The notes beneath the pieces were generated by a model, which made no database searches, had not been told where the DNA came from, and saw only the letters and a list, made by a program, of their open reading frames with translations. Below, piece after piece: positions 25,858-38,446 of a stretch of DNA of 64,000 nucleotides (its first letter is position 1; each line of letters begins with the position of its first letter). The stretch spans positions 62,001-126,000 of the forward strand of contig JBAIAA010001607.1 of the NCBI GenBank assembly GCA_037893245.1, read 5' to 3'. Source of the stretch: Crossaster papposus (Eukaryota > Echinodermata > Asteroidea > Velatida > Solasteridae). Made by a program: the position numbers and the translations under genes.

Positions 25858-28800
25858 ATGTAAAGGGAAAGAAGTGTGCATAAGAAATATGTAAAGGGAA
25901 AGAAGTGTGCATAAGAAATATGTAAAGGGAAAGAAGTGTGCATAAGAAATATGTAAAGGGAAAGAAGTGTGCATAAGAAATATGTAAAGGGAAAGAAGTG
26001 TGCATAAGAAATATGTAAAGGGAAAGAAGTGTGCATAAGAAATATGTAAAGGGAAAGAAGTGTGCATAAGAAATATGTAAAGGAAAGAAGTGTGGGCATA
26101 AGAAATATGTAAAGGGAAAGAAGTGTGCATAAGAAATATGTAAAGGGAAAGAAGTGTGCATAAGTAAATATGTAAAGGGAAAGAAGTGTGCATAAGAAAT
26201 ATGTAAAGGGAAAGAAGTGTGCATAAGAAATATGTAAAGGGAAAGAAGTGTGCATAAGAAATATGTAAAGGAAAGAAGTGTGCATAAGAAATATGTAAAG
26301 GGAAAGAAGTGTGCATAAGAAATATGTAAAGGGAAAGAAGTGTGCATAAGAAATATGTAAAGGGAAAGAAGTGAGCATAAGAAATATGTAAAGGGAAAGA
26401 AGTGTGCATAAGAAATATGTAAAGGGAAAGAAGTGTGCATAAGAAATATGTAAAGGGAAAGAAGTGTGCATAAGAAATATGTAAAGGGAAAGAAGTGTGC
26501 ATAAGAAATATGTAAAGGGAAAGAAGTGTGCATAAGAAATATGTAAAGGGAAAAGAAGTGTGCATAAGAAATATGTAAAGGGAAAGAAGTGTGCATAAGA
26601 AATATGTAAAGGGAAAGAAGTGTGCATAAGAAATATGTAAAGGGAAAGAAGTGTGCATAAGAAATATGTAAAGGGAAAGAAGTGTGCATAAGAAATATGT
26701 AAAGGGAAAGAAGTGTGCATAAGAAATATGTAAAGGGAAAGAAGTGTGCATAAGAAATATGTAAAGGGAAAGAAGTGTGCATAAGAAATATGTAAAGGGA
26801 AAGAAGTGTGCATAAGAAATATGTAAAGGGAAAGAAGTGTGCATAAGAAATATGTAAAGGGAAAGAAGTGTGCATAAGAAATATGTAAAGGGAAAGAAGT
26901 GTGCATAAGAAATATGTAAAGGGAAAGAAGTGTGCATAAGAAATATGTAAAGGGAAAGAAGTGTGCATAAGAAATATGTAAAGGGAAAGAAGTGTGCATA
27001 AGAAATATGTAAAGGGAAAGAAGTGTGCATAAGAAATATGTAAAGGGAAAGAAGTGTGCATAAGAAATATGTAAAGGGAAAGAAGTGTGCATAAGAAATA
27101 TGTAAAGGGAAAGAAGTGTGCATAAGAAATATGTAAAGGAAAGAAGTGTGCATAAGAAATATGTAAAGGGAAAGAAGTGTGCATAAGAAATATGTAAAGG
27201 GAAAGAAGTGTGCATAAGAAATATGTAAAGGGAAAGAAGTGTGCATAAGAAATATGTAAAGGGAAAGAAGTGTGCATAAGAAATATGTAAAGGGAAAGAA
27301 GTGTGCATAAGAAATATGTAAAGGGAAAGAAGTGTGCATAAGAAATATGTAAAGGGAAAGAAGTGTGCATAAGAAATATGTAAAGGGAAAGAAGTGTGCA
27401 TAAGAAATATGTAAAGGGAAAGAAGTGTGCATAAGAAATATGTAAAGGGAAAGAAGTGTGCATAAGAAATATGTAAAGGAAAGAAGTGTGCATAAGAAAT
27501 ATGTAAAGGGAAAGAAGTGTGCATAAGAAATATGTAAAGGGAAAGAAGTGTGCATAAGAAATATGTAAAGGGAAAGAAGTGTGCATAAGAAATATGTAAA
27601 GGGAAAGAAGTGTGCATAAGAAATATGTAAAGGGAAAGAAGTGTGCATAAGAAATATGTAAAGGGAAAGAAGTGTGCATAAGAAATATGTAAAGGGAAAG
27701 AAGTGTGCATAAGAAATATGTAAAGGGAAAGAAGTGTGCATAAGAAATATGTAAAGGGAAAGAAGTGTGCATAAGAAATATGTAAAGGGAAAGAAGTGTG
27801 CATAAGAAATATGTAAAGGGAAAGAAGTGTGCATAAGAAATATGTAAAGGGAAAGAAGTGTGCATAAGAAATATGTAAAGGGAAAGAAGTGTGCATAAGA
27901 AATATGTAAAGGGAAAGAAGTGTGCATAAGAAATATGTAAAGGGAAAGAGTGGCATAAGAAATATGTAAAGGAAGAAGTGTGCATAAGAAATATGTAAAG
28001 GGAAAGAAGTGTGCATAAGAAATATGTAAAGGGAAAGAAGTGTGCATAAGAAATATGTAAAGGGAAAGAAGTGTGCATAAGAAATATGTAAAGGGAAAGA
28101 AGTGTGCATAAGAAATATGTAAAGGGAAAGAAGTGTGCATAAGAAATATGTAAAGGGAAAGAAGTGTGCATAAGAAATATGTAAAGGAAAGAAGTGTGCA
28201 TAAGAAATATGTAAAGGGAAAGAAGTGTGCATAAGAAATATGTAAAGGGAAAGAAGTGTGCATAAGAAATATGTAAAGGGAAAGAAGTGTGCATAAGAAA
28301 TATGTAAAGGGAAAGAAGTGTGCATAAGAAATATGTAAAGGGAAAGAAGTGTGCATAAGAAATATGTAAAGGGAAAGAAGTGTGCATAAGAAATATGTAA
28401 AGGGAAAGAAGTGTGCATAAGAAATATGTAAAGGAAAGAAGTGTGCATAAGAAATATGTAAAGGGAAAGAAGTGTGCATAAGAAATATGTAAAGGGAAAG
28501 AAGTGTGCATAAGAAATATGTAAAGGAAAGAAGTGTGCATAAGAAATATGTAAAGGGAAAGAAGTGTGCATAAGAAATATGTAAAGGGAAAGAAGTGTGC
28601 ATAAGAAATATGTAAAGGGAAAGAAGTGTGCATAAGAAATATGTAAAGGGAAAGAAGTGTGCATAAGAAATATGTAAAGGGAAAGAAGTGTGCATAAGAA
28701 ATATGTAAAGGGAAAGAAGTGTGCATAAGAAATATGTAAAGGGAAAGAAGTGTGCATAAGAAATATGTAAAGGGAAAGAAGTGTGCATAAGAAATATGTA

Positions 28801-30300
28801 AAGGGAAAGAAGTGTGCATAAGAAATATGTAAAGGGAAAGAAGTGTGCATAAGAAATATGTAAAGGGAAAGAAGTGTGCATAAGAAATATGTAAAGGGAA
28901 AAGAAGTGTGCATAAGAAATATGTAAAGGGAAAGAAGTGTGCATAAGAAATATGTAAAGGGAAAGAAGTGTGCATAAGAAATATGTAAAGGGAAAGAAGT
29001 GTGCATAAGAAATATGTAAAGGGAAAGAAGTGTGCATAAGAAATATGTAAAGGGAAAGAAGTGTGCATAAGAAATATGTAAAGGGAAAGAAGTGTGCATA
29101 AGAAATATGTAAAGGGAAAGAAGTGTGCATAAGAAATATGTAAAGGGAAAGAAGTGTGCATAAGAAATATGTAAAGGGAAAGAAGTGTGCATAAGAAATA
29201 TGTAAAGGGAAAGAAGTGTGCATAAGAAATATGTAAAGGGAAAGAAGTGTGCATAAGAAATATGTAAAGGGAAAGAAGTGTGCATAAGAAATATGTAAAG
29301 GGAAAGAAGTGTGCATAAGAAATATGTAAAGGAAAGAAGTGTGCATAAGAAATATGTAAAGGGAAAGAAGTGTGCATAAGAAATATGTAAAGGGAAAGAA
29401 GTGTGCATAAGAAATATGTAAAGGGAAAGAAGTGTGCATAAGAAATATGTAAAGGGAAAGAAGTGTGCATAAGAAATATGTAAAGGGAAAGAAGTGTGCA
29501 TAAGAAATATGTAAAGGGAAAGAAGTGTGCATAAGAAATATGTAAAGGGAAAGAAGTGTGCATAAGAAATATGTAAAGGGAAAGAAGTGTGCATAAGAAA
29601 TATGTAAAGGGAAAGAAGTGTGCATAAGAAATATGTAAAGGGAAAGAAGTGTGCATAAGAAATATGTAAAGGGAAAGAAGTGTGCATAAGAAATATGTAA
29701 AGGGAAAGAAGTGTGCATAAGAAATATGTAAAGGGAAAGAAGTGTGCATAAGAAATATGTAAAGGGAAAGAAGTGTGCATAAGAAATATGTAAAGGGAAA
29801 GAAGTGTGCATAAGAAATATGTAAAGGAAAGAAGTGTGCATAAGAAATATGTAAAGGGAAAGAAGTGTGCATAAGAAATATGTAAGGGAAAGAAGTGTGC
29901 ATAAGAAATATGTAAAGGGAAAGAAGTGTGCATAAGAAATATGTAAAGGGAAAGAAGTGTGCATAAGAAATATGTAAAGGGAAAGAAGTGTGCATAAGAA
30001 ATATGTAAAGGGAAAGAAGTGTGCATAAGAAATATGTAAAGGGAAAGAAGTGTGCATAAGAAATATGTAAAGGGAAAGAAGTGTGCATAAGAAATATGTA
30101 AAGGGAAAGAAGTGTGCATAAGAAATATGTAAAGGGAAAGAAGTGTGCATAAGAAATATGTAAAGGGAAAGAAGTGTGCATAAGAAATATGTAAAGGGAA
30201 AGAAGTGTGCATAAGAAATATGTAAAGGGAAAGAAGTGTGCATAAGAAATATGTAAAGGGAAAGAAGTGTGCATAAGAAATATGTAAAGGGAAGAAGTGT
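25858..30300. repeat. 31-mer zone rich in single-base indels
   Basis: The monomer is unchanged in consensus, but roughly 16 one- or two-base length changes occur, at about 26081, 26094, 26165, 26270, 26551, 27139, 27479, 27950, 27972, 28187, 28434, 28524, 28899, 29331, 29826, 29884 and 30291. Nearly all remove or add one base in the GGG or AAA runs; substitutions are almost absent (one GTGAGC near 26371). No 36-bp modules are present. Natural decay normally gives substitutions as well, so residual long-read homopolymer error is a plausible explanation. Confidence 0.88.
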
Positions 30301-32760
30301 GCATAAGAAATATGTAAAGGGAAAGAAGTGTGCATAAGAAATATGTAAAGGGAAAGAAGTGTGCATAAGAAATATGTAAAGGGAAAGAAGTGTGCATAAG
30401 AAATATGTAAAGGGAAAGAAGTGTGCATAAGAAATATGTAAAGGGAAAGAAGTGTGCATAAGAAATATGTAAAGGGAAAGAAGTGTGCATAAGAAATATG
30501 TAAAGGGAAAGAAGTGTGCATAAGAAATATGTAAAGGGAAAGAAGTGTGCATAAGAAATATGTAAAGGGAAAGAAGTGTGCATAAGAAATATGTAAAGGG
30601 AAAGAAGTGTGCATAAGAAATATGTAAAGGGAAAGAAGTGTGCATAAGAAATATGTAAAGGGAAAGAAGTTTGCATAAGAAATATGTAAAGGGAAAGAAG
30701 TGTGCATAAGAAATATGTAAAGGGAAAGAAGTGTGCATAAGAAATATGTAAAGGGAAAGAAGTGTGCATAAGAAATATGTAAAGGGAAAGAAGTGTGCAT
30801 AAGAAATATTTAAAGGGAAAGAAGTGTGCATAAGAAATATGTAAAGGGAAAAAAGTGTGCATAAGAAATATGTAAAGGGAAAGAAGTGTGCATAATAAAT
30901 ATGTAAAGGGAAAGAATTGTGCATAAGAAATATGTAAAGGGAAAGAAGTGTGCATAAGAAATATGTAAAGGGAAAGAAGTGTGCATAAGAAATATGTAAA
31001 GGGAAAGAAGTGTGCATAAGAAATATGTAAAGGGAAAGAAGTGTGCATAAGAAATATGTAAAGGGAAAGAAGTGTGCATAAGAAATATGTAAAGGGAAAG
31101 AAGTGTGCATAAGAAATATGTAAAGGGAAAGAAGTGTGCATAAGAAATATGTAAAGGGAAAGAAGTGTGCATAAGAAATATGTAAAGGGAAAGAAGTGTG
31201 CATAAGAAATATGTAAAGGGAAAGAAGTGTGCATAAGAAATATGTAAAGGGAAAGAAGTGTGCATAAGAAATATGTAAAGGGAAAGAAGTTTGCATAAGA
31301 AATATGTAAAGGGAAAGAAGTGTGCATAAGAAATATGTAAAGGGAAAGAAGTGTGCATAAGAAATATGTAAAGGGAAAGAAGTGTGCATAAGAAATATGT
31401 AAAGGGAAAGAAGTGTGCATAAGAAATATTTAAAGGGAAAGAAGTGTGCATAAGAAATATGTAAAGGGAAAAAAGTGTGCATAAGAAATATGTAAAGGGA
31501 AAGAAGTGTGCATAAGAAATATGTAAAGGGAAAGAAGTGTGCATAAGAAATATGTAAAGGGAAAGAAGTGTGCATAAGAAATATGTAAAGGGAAAGAAGT
31601 GTGCATAATAAATATGTAAAGGGAAAGAAGTGTGCATAATAAATATGTAAAGGGAAAGAATTGTGCATAAGAAATATGTAAAGGGAAAGAAGTGTGCATA
31701 AGAAATATGTAAAGGGAAAGAAGTGTGCATAAGAAATATGTAAAGGGAAAGAAGTGTGCATAAGAAATATGTAAAGGGAAAGAAGTTTGCATAAGAAATA
31801 TGTAAAGGGAAAGAAGTGTGCATAAAAAATATGTAAAGGGAAAGAAGTGCGCATAAGAAATATGTAAAGGGAAAGAAGTGCGCATAAGAAATATGTAAAA
31901 GGAAAGAAGTGTGCATAAGAAATATGTAAAGGGAAAGAAGTGTGCATAAGAAATATGTAAAGGGAAAGAAGTGTGCATAAGAAATATGTAAAGGGAAAGA
32001 AGTGTGCATAAGAAATATGTAAAGGGAAAGAAGTGTGCATAAGAAATATGTAAAGGGAAAGAAGTGTGCATAAGAAATATGTAAAGGGAAAGAAGTGTGC
32101 ATAAGAAATATGTAAAGGGAAAGAAGTGTGCATAAGAAATATGTAAAGGGAAAGAAGTGTGCATAAGAAATATGTAAAGGGAAAGAAGTGTGCATAAGAA
32201 ATATGTAAAGGGAAAGAAGTGTGCATAAGAAATATGTAAAGGGAAAGAAGTGTGCATAAGAAATATGTAAAGGGAAAGAAGTGTGCATAAGAAATATGTA
32301 AAGGGAAAGAAGTGTGCATAAGAAATATGTAAAGGGAAAGGAGTGTGCATAAGAAATATGTAAAGGGAAAGAAGTGTGCATAAGAAATATGTAAAGGGAA
32401 AGAAGTGTGCATAAGAAATATGTAAAGGGAAAGAAGTGTGCATAAGAAATATGTAAAGGGAAAGAAGTGTGCATAAGAAATATGTAAAGGGAAAGAAGTG
32501 TGCATAAGAAATATGTAAAGGTAAATAAGTGTGCATAAGAAATATGTAAAGGGAAAGAAGTGTGCATAAGAAATATGTAAAGGGAAAGAAGTCTGCATAC
32601 GAAATATGTAAAGGGAAAGAAGTGTGCATAAGAAATATGTAAAGGGAAAGAAGTGTGCATAAGAAATATGTAAAGGGAAAGAAGTGTGCATAAGAAATAT
32701 GTAAAGGGAAAGAAGTGTGCATACAAAATATGTAAAGGGAAAGAAGTGTGCATAAGAAAT
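30301..32760. repeat. 31-mer zone with a 620-bp (20-mer) duplication
   Basis: Shared variants occur at a constant 620-bp offset (20 monomers): AAGTTTGCATAAG at about 30669 and 31289, ATATTTAAAGGG at about 30806 and 31426, and GGGAAAAAAGTG at about 30847 and 31467. CATAATAAAT with GAATTGTGC follows at 30889-30917 and again at 31638-31661, 744 bp apart, so the second copy gained four units. Other point variants (GTGCGCATAAG, AAAAGG, GTCTGCATACG) are scattered to 32,760. No 36-bp module occurs here. Confidence 0.85.
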
Positions 32761-34140
32761 AAACACATGATGTCGGGACAAGCCCTCGAGTTAAATATGT
32801 AAAGGGAAAGAAGTGTGCATAAGAAACAATAAAGGGAAAGAAGTGTGCATAAGAAATATGTAAAGGGAAATAAGTGTGCATAAGAAATATGTAAAGGGAA
32901 AGAAGTGTGCATAAGAAATATGTAAAGGGAAAGAAGTGTGCATAAGAAATAAACACATGATGTCGGGACAAGCCCTCGAGTTAAATATGTAAAGGGAAAG
33001 AAGTGTGCATAAGAAATATGTAAAGGGAAAGAAGTGTGCATAAGAAATATGTAAAGGGAAAGAAGTGTGCATAAGAAATATGTAAAGGGAAAGAAGTGTG
33101 CATAAGAAATATGTAAAGGGAAAGAAGTGTGCATAAGAAATATGTAAAGGGAAAGAAGTGTGCATAAGAAATATGTAAAGGGAAAGAAGTGTGCATAAGA
33201 AATATGTAAAGGGAAAGAAGTGTGCATAAGAAATATGTAAAGGGAAAGAAGTGTGCATAAGGAATATGTAAAGGGAAAGAAGTGTGCATAAGAAATATGT
33301 AAAGGGAAAGAAGTGTGCATAAGAAATATGTAAAGGGAAAGAAGTGTGCATAAGAAATATGTAAAGGGAAAGAAGTGTGCATAAGAAATATGTAAAGGGA
33401 AAGAAGTGTGCATAAGAAATATGTAAAGGGAAAGAGTTGTGCATAAGAAATATGTAAAGGGAAAGAAGTGTGCATAATAAATATGTAAAGGGAAAGAAGT
33501 GTGCATAAGAAATATGTAAAGGGAAAGAAGTGTGCATAAGAAATAAACACATGATGTCGGGACAAGCCCTCGAGTTAAATATGTAAAGGGAAAGAAGTGT
33601 GCATAAGAAATAATAAAGGGAAAGAAGTGTGCATAAGAAATATGTAAAGGGAAAGAAGTGTGCATAAGAAATATGTAAAGGGAAAGAAGTGTGCATAATA
33701 AATATGTAAAGGGAAAGAAGTGTGCATAAGAAATATGTAAAGGGAAAGAAGTGTGCATAATAAATATGTAAAGGGAAATAAGTGTGCATAAGAAATATGT
33801 TAAGGGAAAGAAGTGTGCATAAGAAATATACACATGATGTCGGGACAAGCCCTCGAGTTAAATATGTAAAGGGAAAGAAGTGTGCATAAGAAATATGTAA
33901 AGGGAAAGAAGTGTGCATAAGAAATATTTAAAGGGGAAGAAGTGTGCATAAGAAATATGTAAAGGGAAAGAAGTGTGCATAAGAAATATGTAAAGGGAAA
34001 GAAGTGTGCATAAGAAATATGTAAAGGGAAAGAAGTGTGCATAAGAAATATGTAAAGGGAAAGAAGTGTGCATAAGAAATATGTAAAGGGAAAGAAGTGT
34101 GCATAAGAAATATGTAAAGGGAAAGAAGTGTGCATAAGGA
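32596..34140. repeat. Higher-order block with C-type modules, copy 1
   Basis: Contains C-type modules at 32761, 32951, 33545 and 33828. Diagnostic variants CATACGAAAT (32596), CATACAAAAT (32720), AACAATAAAGGG (near 32825), CATAAGGAAT (near 33258), AAAGAGTTGTG (near 33431) and TGTTAAGGG (33798) recur 1,909 bp downstream. The module at 33828 is slightly altered, starting ATACACATG. ATTTAAAGGGGAAG near 33925 and CATAAGGAAT near 34133 recur 1,971 bp downstream, because copy 2 has two extra monomers. Confidence 0.9.
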
Positions 34141-34504
34141 ATATGTAAAGGGAAAGAAGTGTGCATAAGAAATATGTAAAGGGAAAGAAGTGTGCATAAG
34201 AAATATGTAAAGGGAAAGAAGTGTGCATAAGAAATATGTAAAGGGAAAGAAGTGTGCATAAGAAATATGTAAAGGGAAAGAAGTGTGCATAAGAAATATG
34301 TAAAGGGAAAGAAGTGTGCATAAGAAATATGTAAAGGGAAAGAAGTGTGCATAAGAAATATGTAAAGGGAAAGAAGTGTGCATAAGAAATATGTAAAGGG
34401 AAAGAAGTGTGCATAAGAAATATGTAAAGGGAAAGAAGTGTGCATAAGAAATATGTAAAGGGAAAGAAGTGTGCATAAGAAATATGTAAAGGGAAAGAAG
34501 TGTG

Positions 34505-36111
34505 CATACGAAATATGTAAAGGGAAAGAAGTGTGCATAAGAAATATGTAAAGGGAAAGAAGTGTGCATAAGAAATATGTAAAGGGAAAGAAGTGTGCAT
34601 AAGAAATATGTAAAGGGAAAGAAGTGTGCATACAAAATATGTAAAGGGAAAGAAGTGTGCATAAGAAATAAACACATGATGTCGGGACAAGCCCTCGAGT
34701 TAAATATGTAAAGGGAAAGAAGTGTGCATAAGAAACAATAAAGGGAAAGAAGTGTGCATAAGAAATATGTAAAGGGAAATAAGTGTGCATAAGAAATATG
34801 TAAAGTGAAAGAAGTGTGCATAAGAAATATGTAAAGGGAAAGAAGTGTGCATAAGAAATAAACACATGATGTCGGGACAAGCCCTCGAGTTAAATATGTA
34901 AAGGGAAAGAAGTGTGCATAAGAAATATGTAAAGGGAAAGAAGTGTGCATAAGAAATATGTAAAGGGAAAGAAGTGTGCATAAGAAATATGTAAAGGGAA
35001 AGAAGTGTGCATAAGAAATATGTAAAGGGAAAGAAGTGTGCATAAGAAATATGTAAAGGGAAAGAAGTGTGCATAAGAAATATGTAAAGGGAAAGAAGTG
35101 TGCATAAGAAATATGTAAAGGGAAAGAAGTGTGCATAAGAAATATGTAAAGGGAAAGAAGTGTGCATAAGGAATATGTAAAGGGAAAGAAGTGTGCATAA
35201 GAAATATGTAAAGGGAAAGAAGTGTGCATAAGAAATATGTAAAGGGAAAGAAGTGTGCATAAGAAATATGTAAAGGGAAAGAAGTGTGCATAAGAAATAT
35301 GTAAAGGGAAAGAAGTGTGCATAAGAAATATGTAAAGGGAAAGAGTTGTGCATAAGAAATATGTAAAGGGAAAGAAGTGTGCATAATAAATATGTAAAGG
35401 GAAAGAAGTGTGCATAAGAAATATGTAAAGGGAAAGAAGTGTGCATAAGAAATAAACACATGATGTCGGGACAAGCCCTCGAGTTAAATATGTAAAGGGA
35501 AAGAAGTGTGCATAAGAAATAATAAAGGGAAAGAAGTGTGCATAAGAAATATGTAAAGGGAAAGAAGTGTGCATAAGAAATATGTAAAGGGAAAGAAGTG
35601 TGCATAATAAATATGTAAAGGGAAAGAAGTGTGCATAAGAAATATGTAAAGGGAAAGAAGTGTGCATAATAAATATGTAAAGGGAAATAAGTGTGCATAA
35701 GAAATATGTTAAGGGAAAGAAGTGTGCATAAGAAATATGTAAAGGGAAAGAAGTGTGCATAAGAAATATGTAAAGGGAAAGAAGTGTGCATAAGAAATAA
35801 ACACATGATGTCGGGACAAGCCCTCGAGTTAAATATGTAAAGGGAAAGAAGTGTGCATAAGAAATATGTAAAGGGAAAGAAGTGTGCATAAGAAATATTT
35901 AAAGGGGAAGAAGTGTGCATAAGAAATATGTAAAGGGAAAGAAGTGTGCATAAGAAATATGTAAAGGGAAAGAAGTGTGCATAAGAAATATGTAAAGGGA
36001 AAGAAGTGTGCATAAGAAATATGTAAAGGGAAAGAAGTGTGCATAAGAAATATGTAAAGGGAAAGAAGTGTGCATAAGAAATATGTAAAGGGAAAGAAGT
36101 GTGCATAAGGA
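34505..36111. repeat. Higher-order block with C-type modules, copy 2
   Basis: Second copy of the preceding block. Modules lie at 34670, 34860 and 35454 (offset 1,909) and 35799 (offset 1,971), and the same point variants appear in the same order. The two extra 31-mers sit just before 35799. Similarity stops after about 36,107. A further C-type module at 36393-36428 repeats only the local context of 35454: a 30-bp unit, then CATAATAAAT 149 and 211 bp downstream. Confidence 0.9.
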
Positions 36112-36392
36112 ATATGTAAAGGGAAAGAAGTGTGCATAAGAAATATGTAAAGGGAAAGAAGTGTGCATAAGAAATATGTAAAGGGAAAGAAGTGTGCATA
36201 AGAAATATGTAAAGGGAAAGAAGTGTGCATAAGAAATATGTAAAGGGAAAGAAGTGTGCATAAGAAATATGTAAAGGGAAAGAGGTGTGCATAAGAAATA
36301 TGTAAAGGGAAAGAAGTGTGCATAAGAAATATGTAAAAGGAAAGAAGTGTGCATAAGAAATATGTAAAGGGAAAGAAGTGTGCATAAGAAAT

Positions 36393-38446
36393 AAACACAT
36401 GATGTCGGGACAAGCCCTCGAGTTAAATATGTAAAGGGAAAGAAGTGTGCATAAGAAATAATAAAGGGAAAGAAGTGTGCATAAGAAATATGTAAAGGGA
36501 AAGAAGTGTGCATAAGAAATATGTAAAGGGAAAGAAGTGTGCATAATAAATATGTAAAGGGAAAGAAGTGTGCATAAGAAATATGTAAAGGGAAAGAAGT
36601 GTGCATAATAAATATGTAAAGGGAAAGAAGTGTGCATAAGAAATATGTAAAGGGAAAGAAGTGTGCATAAGAAATATGTAAAGGGAAAGAAGTGTGCATA
36701 AGAAATATGTAAAGGGAAAGAAGTGTGCATAAGAAATATGTAAAGGGAAAGAAGTGTGCATAAGAAATATGTAAAGGGAAAGAAGTGTGCATAAGAAATA
36801 TGTAAAGGGAAAGAAGTGTGCATAAGAAATATGTAAAGGGAAAGAAGTGTGCATAAGAAATATGTAAAGGGAAAGAAGTGTGCATAAGAAATATGTAAAG
36901 GGAAAGAAGTGTGCATAAGAAATATGTAAAGGGAAAGAAGTGTGCATAAGAAATATGTAAAGTGAAAGAAGTGTGCATAAGAAATATGTAAAGGGAAAGA
37001 AGTGTGCATAAGAAATATGTAAAGGGAAAGAAGTGTGCATAAGAAATATGTAAAGGGAAAGAAGTGTGCATAAGAAATATGTAAAGGGAAAGAAGTGTGC
37101 ATAAGAAATATGTAAAGGGAAAGAAGTGTGCATAAGAAATATGTAAAGGGAAAGAAGTGTGCATAAGAAATATGTAAAGGGAAAGAAGTGTGCATAAGAA
37201 ATATGTAAAGGGAAAGAAGTGTGCATAAGAAATATGTAAAGGGAAAGAAGTGTGCATAAGAAATATGTAAAGGGAAAGAAGTGTGCATAAGAAATATGTA
37301 AAGGGAAAGAAGTGTGCATAAGAAATATGTAAAGGGAAAGAAGTGTGCATAAGAAATATGTAAAGGGAAAGAAGTGTGCATAAGAAATATGTAAAGGGAA
37401 AGAAGTGTGCATAAGAAATATGTAAAGGGAAAGAAGTGTGCATAAGAAATATGTAAAGGGAAAGAAGTGTGCATAAGAAATATGTAAAGGGAAAGAAGTG
37501 TGCATAAGAAATATGTAAAGGGAAAGAAGTGTGCATAAGAAATATGTAAAGGGAAAGAAGTGTGCATAAGAAATATGTAAAGGGAAAGAAGTGTGCATAA
37601 GAAATATGTAAAGGGAAAGAAGTGTGCATAAGAAATATGTAAAGGGAAAGAAGTGTGCATAAGACATATGTAAAGGGAAAGAAGTGTGCATAAGAAATAT
37701 GTAAAGGGAAAGAAGTGTGCATAAGAAATATGTAAAGGGAAAGAAGTGTGCATAAGAAATATGTAAAGGGAAAGAAGTGTGCATAAGAAATATGTAAAGG
37801 GAAAGAAGTGTGCATAAGAAATATGTAAAGGGAAAGAAGTGTGCATAAGAAATATGTAAAGGGAAAGAAGTGTGCATAAGAAATATGTAAAGGGAAAGAA
37901 GTGTGCATAAGAAATATGTAAAGGGAAAGAAGTGTGCATAAGAAATATGTAAAGGGAAAGAAGTGTACATAAGAAATATGTAAAGGGAAAGAAGTGTGCA
38001 TAAGAAATATGTAAAGGGAAAGAAGTGTGCATAAGAAATATGTAAAGGGAAAGAAGTGTGCATAAGAAATATGTAAAAGGAAAGAAGTGTGCATAAGAAA
38101 TATGTAAAGGGAAAGAAGTGTGCATAAGAAATATGTAAAGGGAAAGAAGTGTGCATAAGAAATATGTAAAGGGACAGAAGTGTGCATAAGAAATATGTAA
38201 AGGGAAAGAAGTGTGCATAAGAAATATGTAAAGGGAAAGAAGTGTGCATAAGAAATATGTAAAGGGAAAGAAGTGTGCATAAGAAATATGTAAAGGGAAA
38301 GAAGTGTGCATAAGAAATATGTAAAGGGAAAGAAGTGTGCATAAGAAATATGTAAAGGGAAAGAAGTGTGCATAAGAAATATGTAAAGGGAAAGAAGTGT
38401 GCATAAGAAATATGTAAAGGGAAAGAAGTGTGCATAAGAAATATGT
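36393..38446. repeat. Module at 36393 followed by 31-mers with scattered variants
   Basis: One C-type module (36393-36428), a 30-bp unit near 36455 and CATAATAAAT at 36542 and 36604, then mostly standard 31-mers. Isolated variants include GTAAAGTGAAAG (36958), CATAAGACATATG (near 37667), GTGTACATAAG (37963), GTAAAAGG (near 38073) and GGGACAGAAG (38171). No larger order is apparent. Confidence 0.85.
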
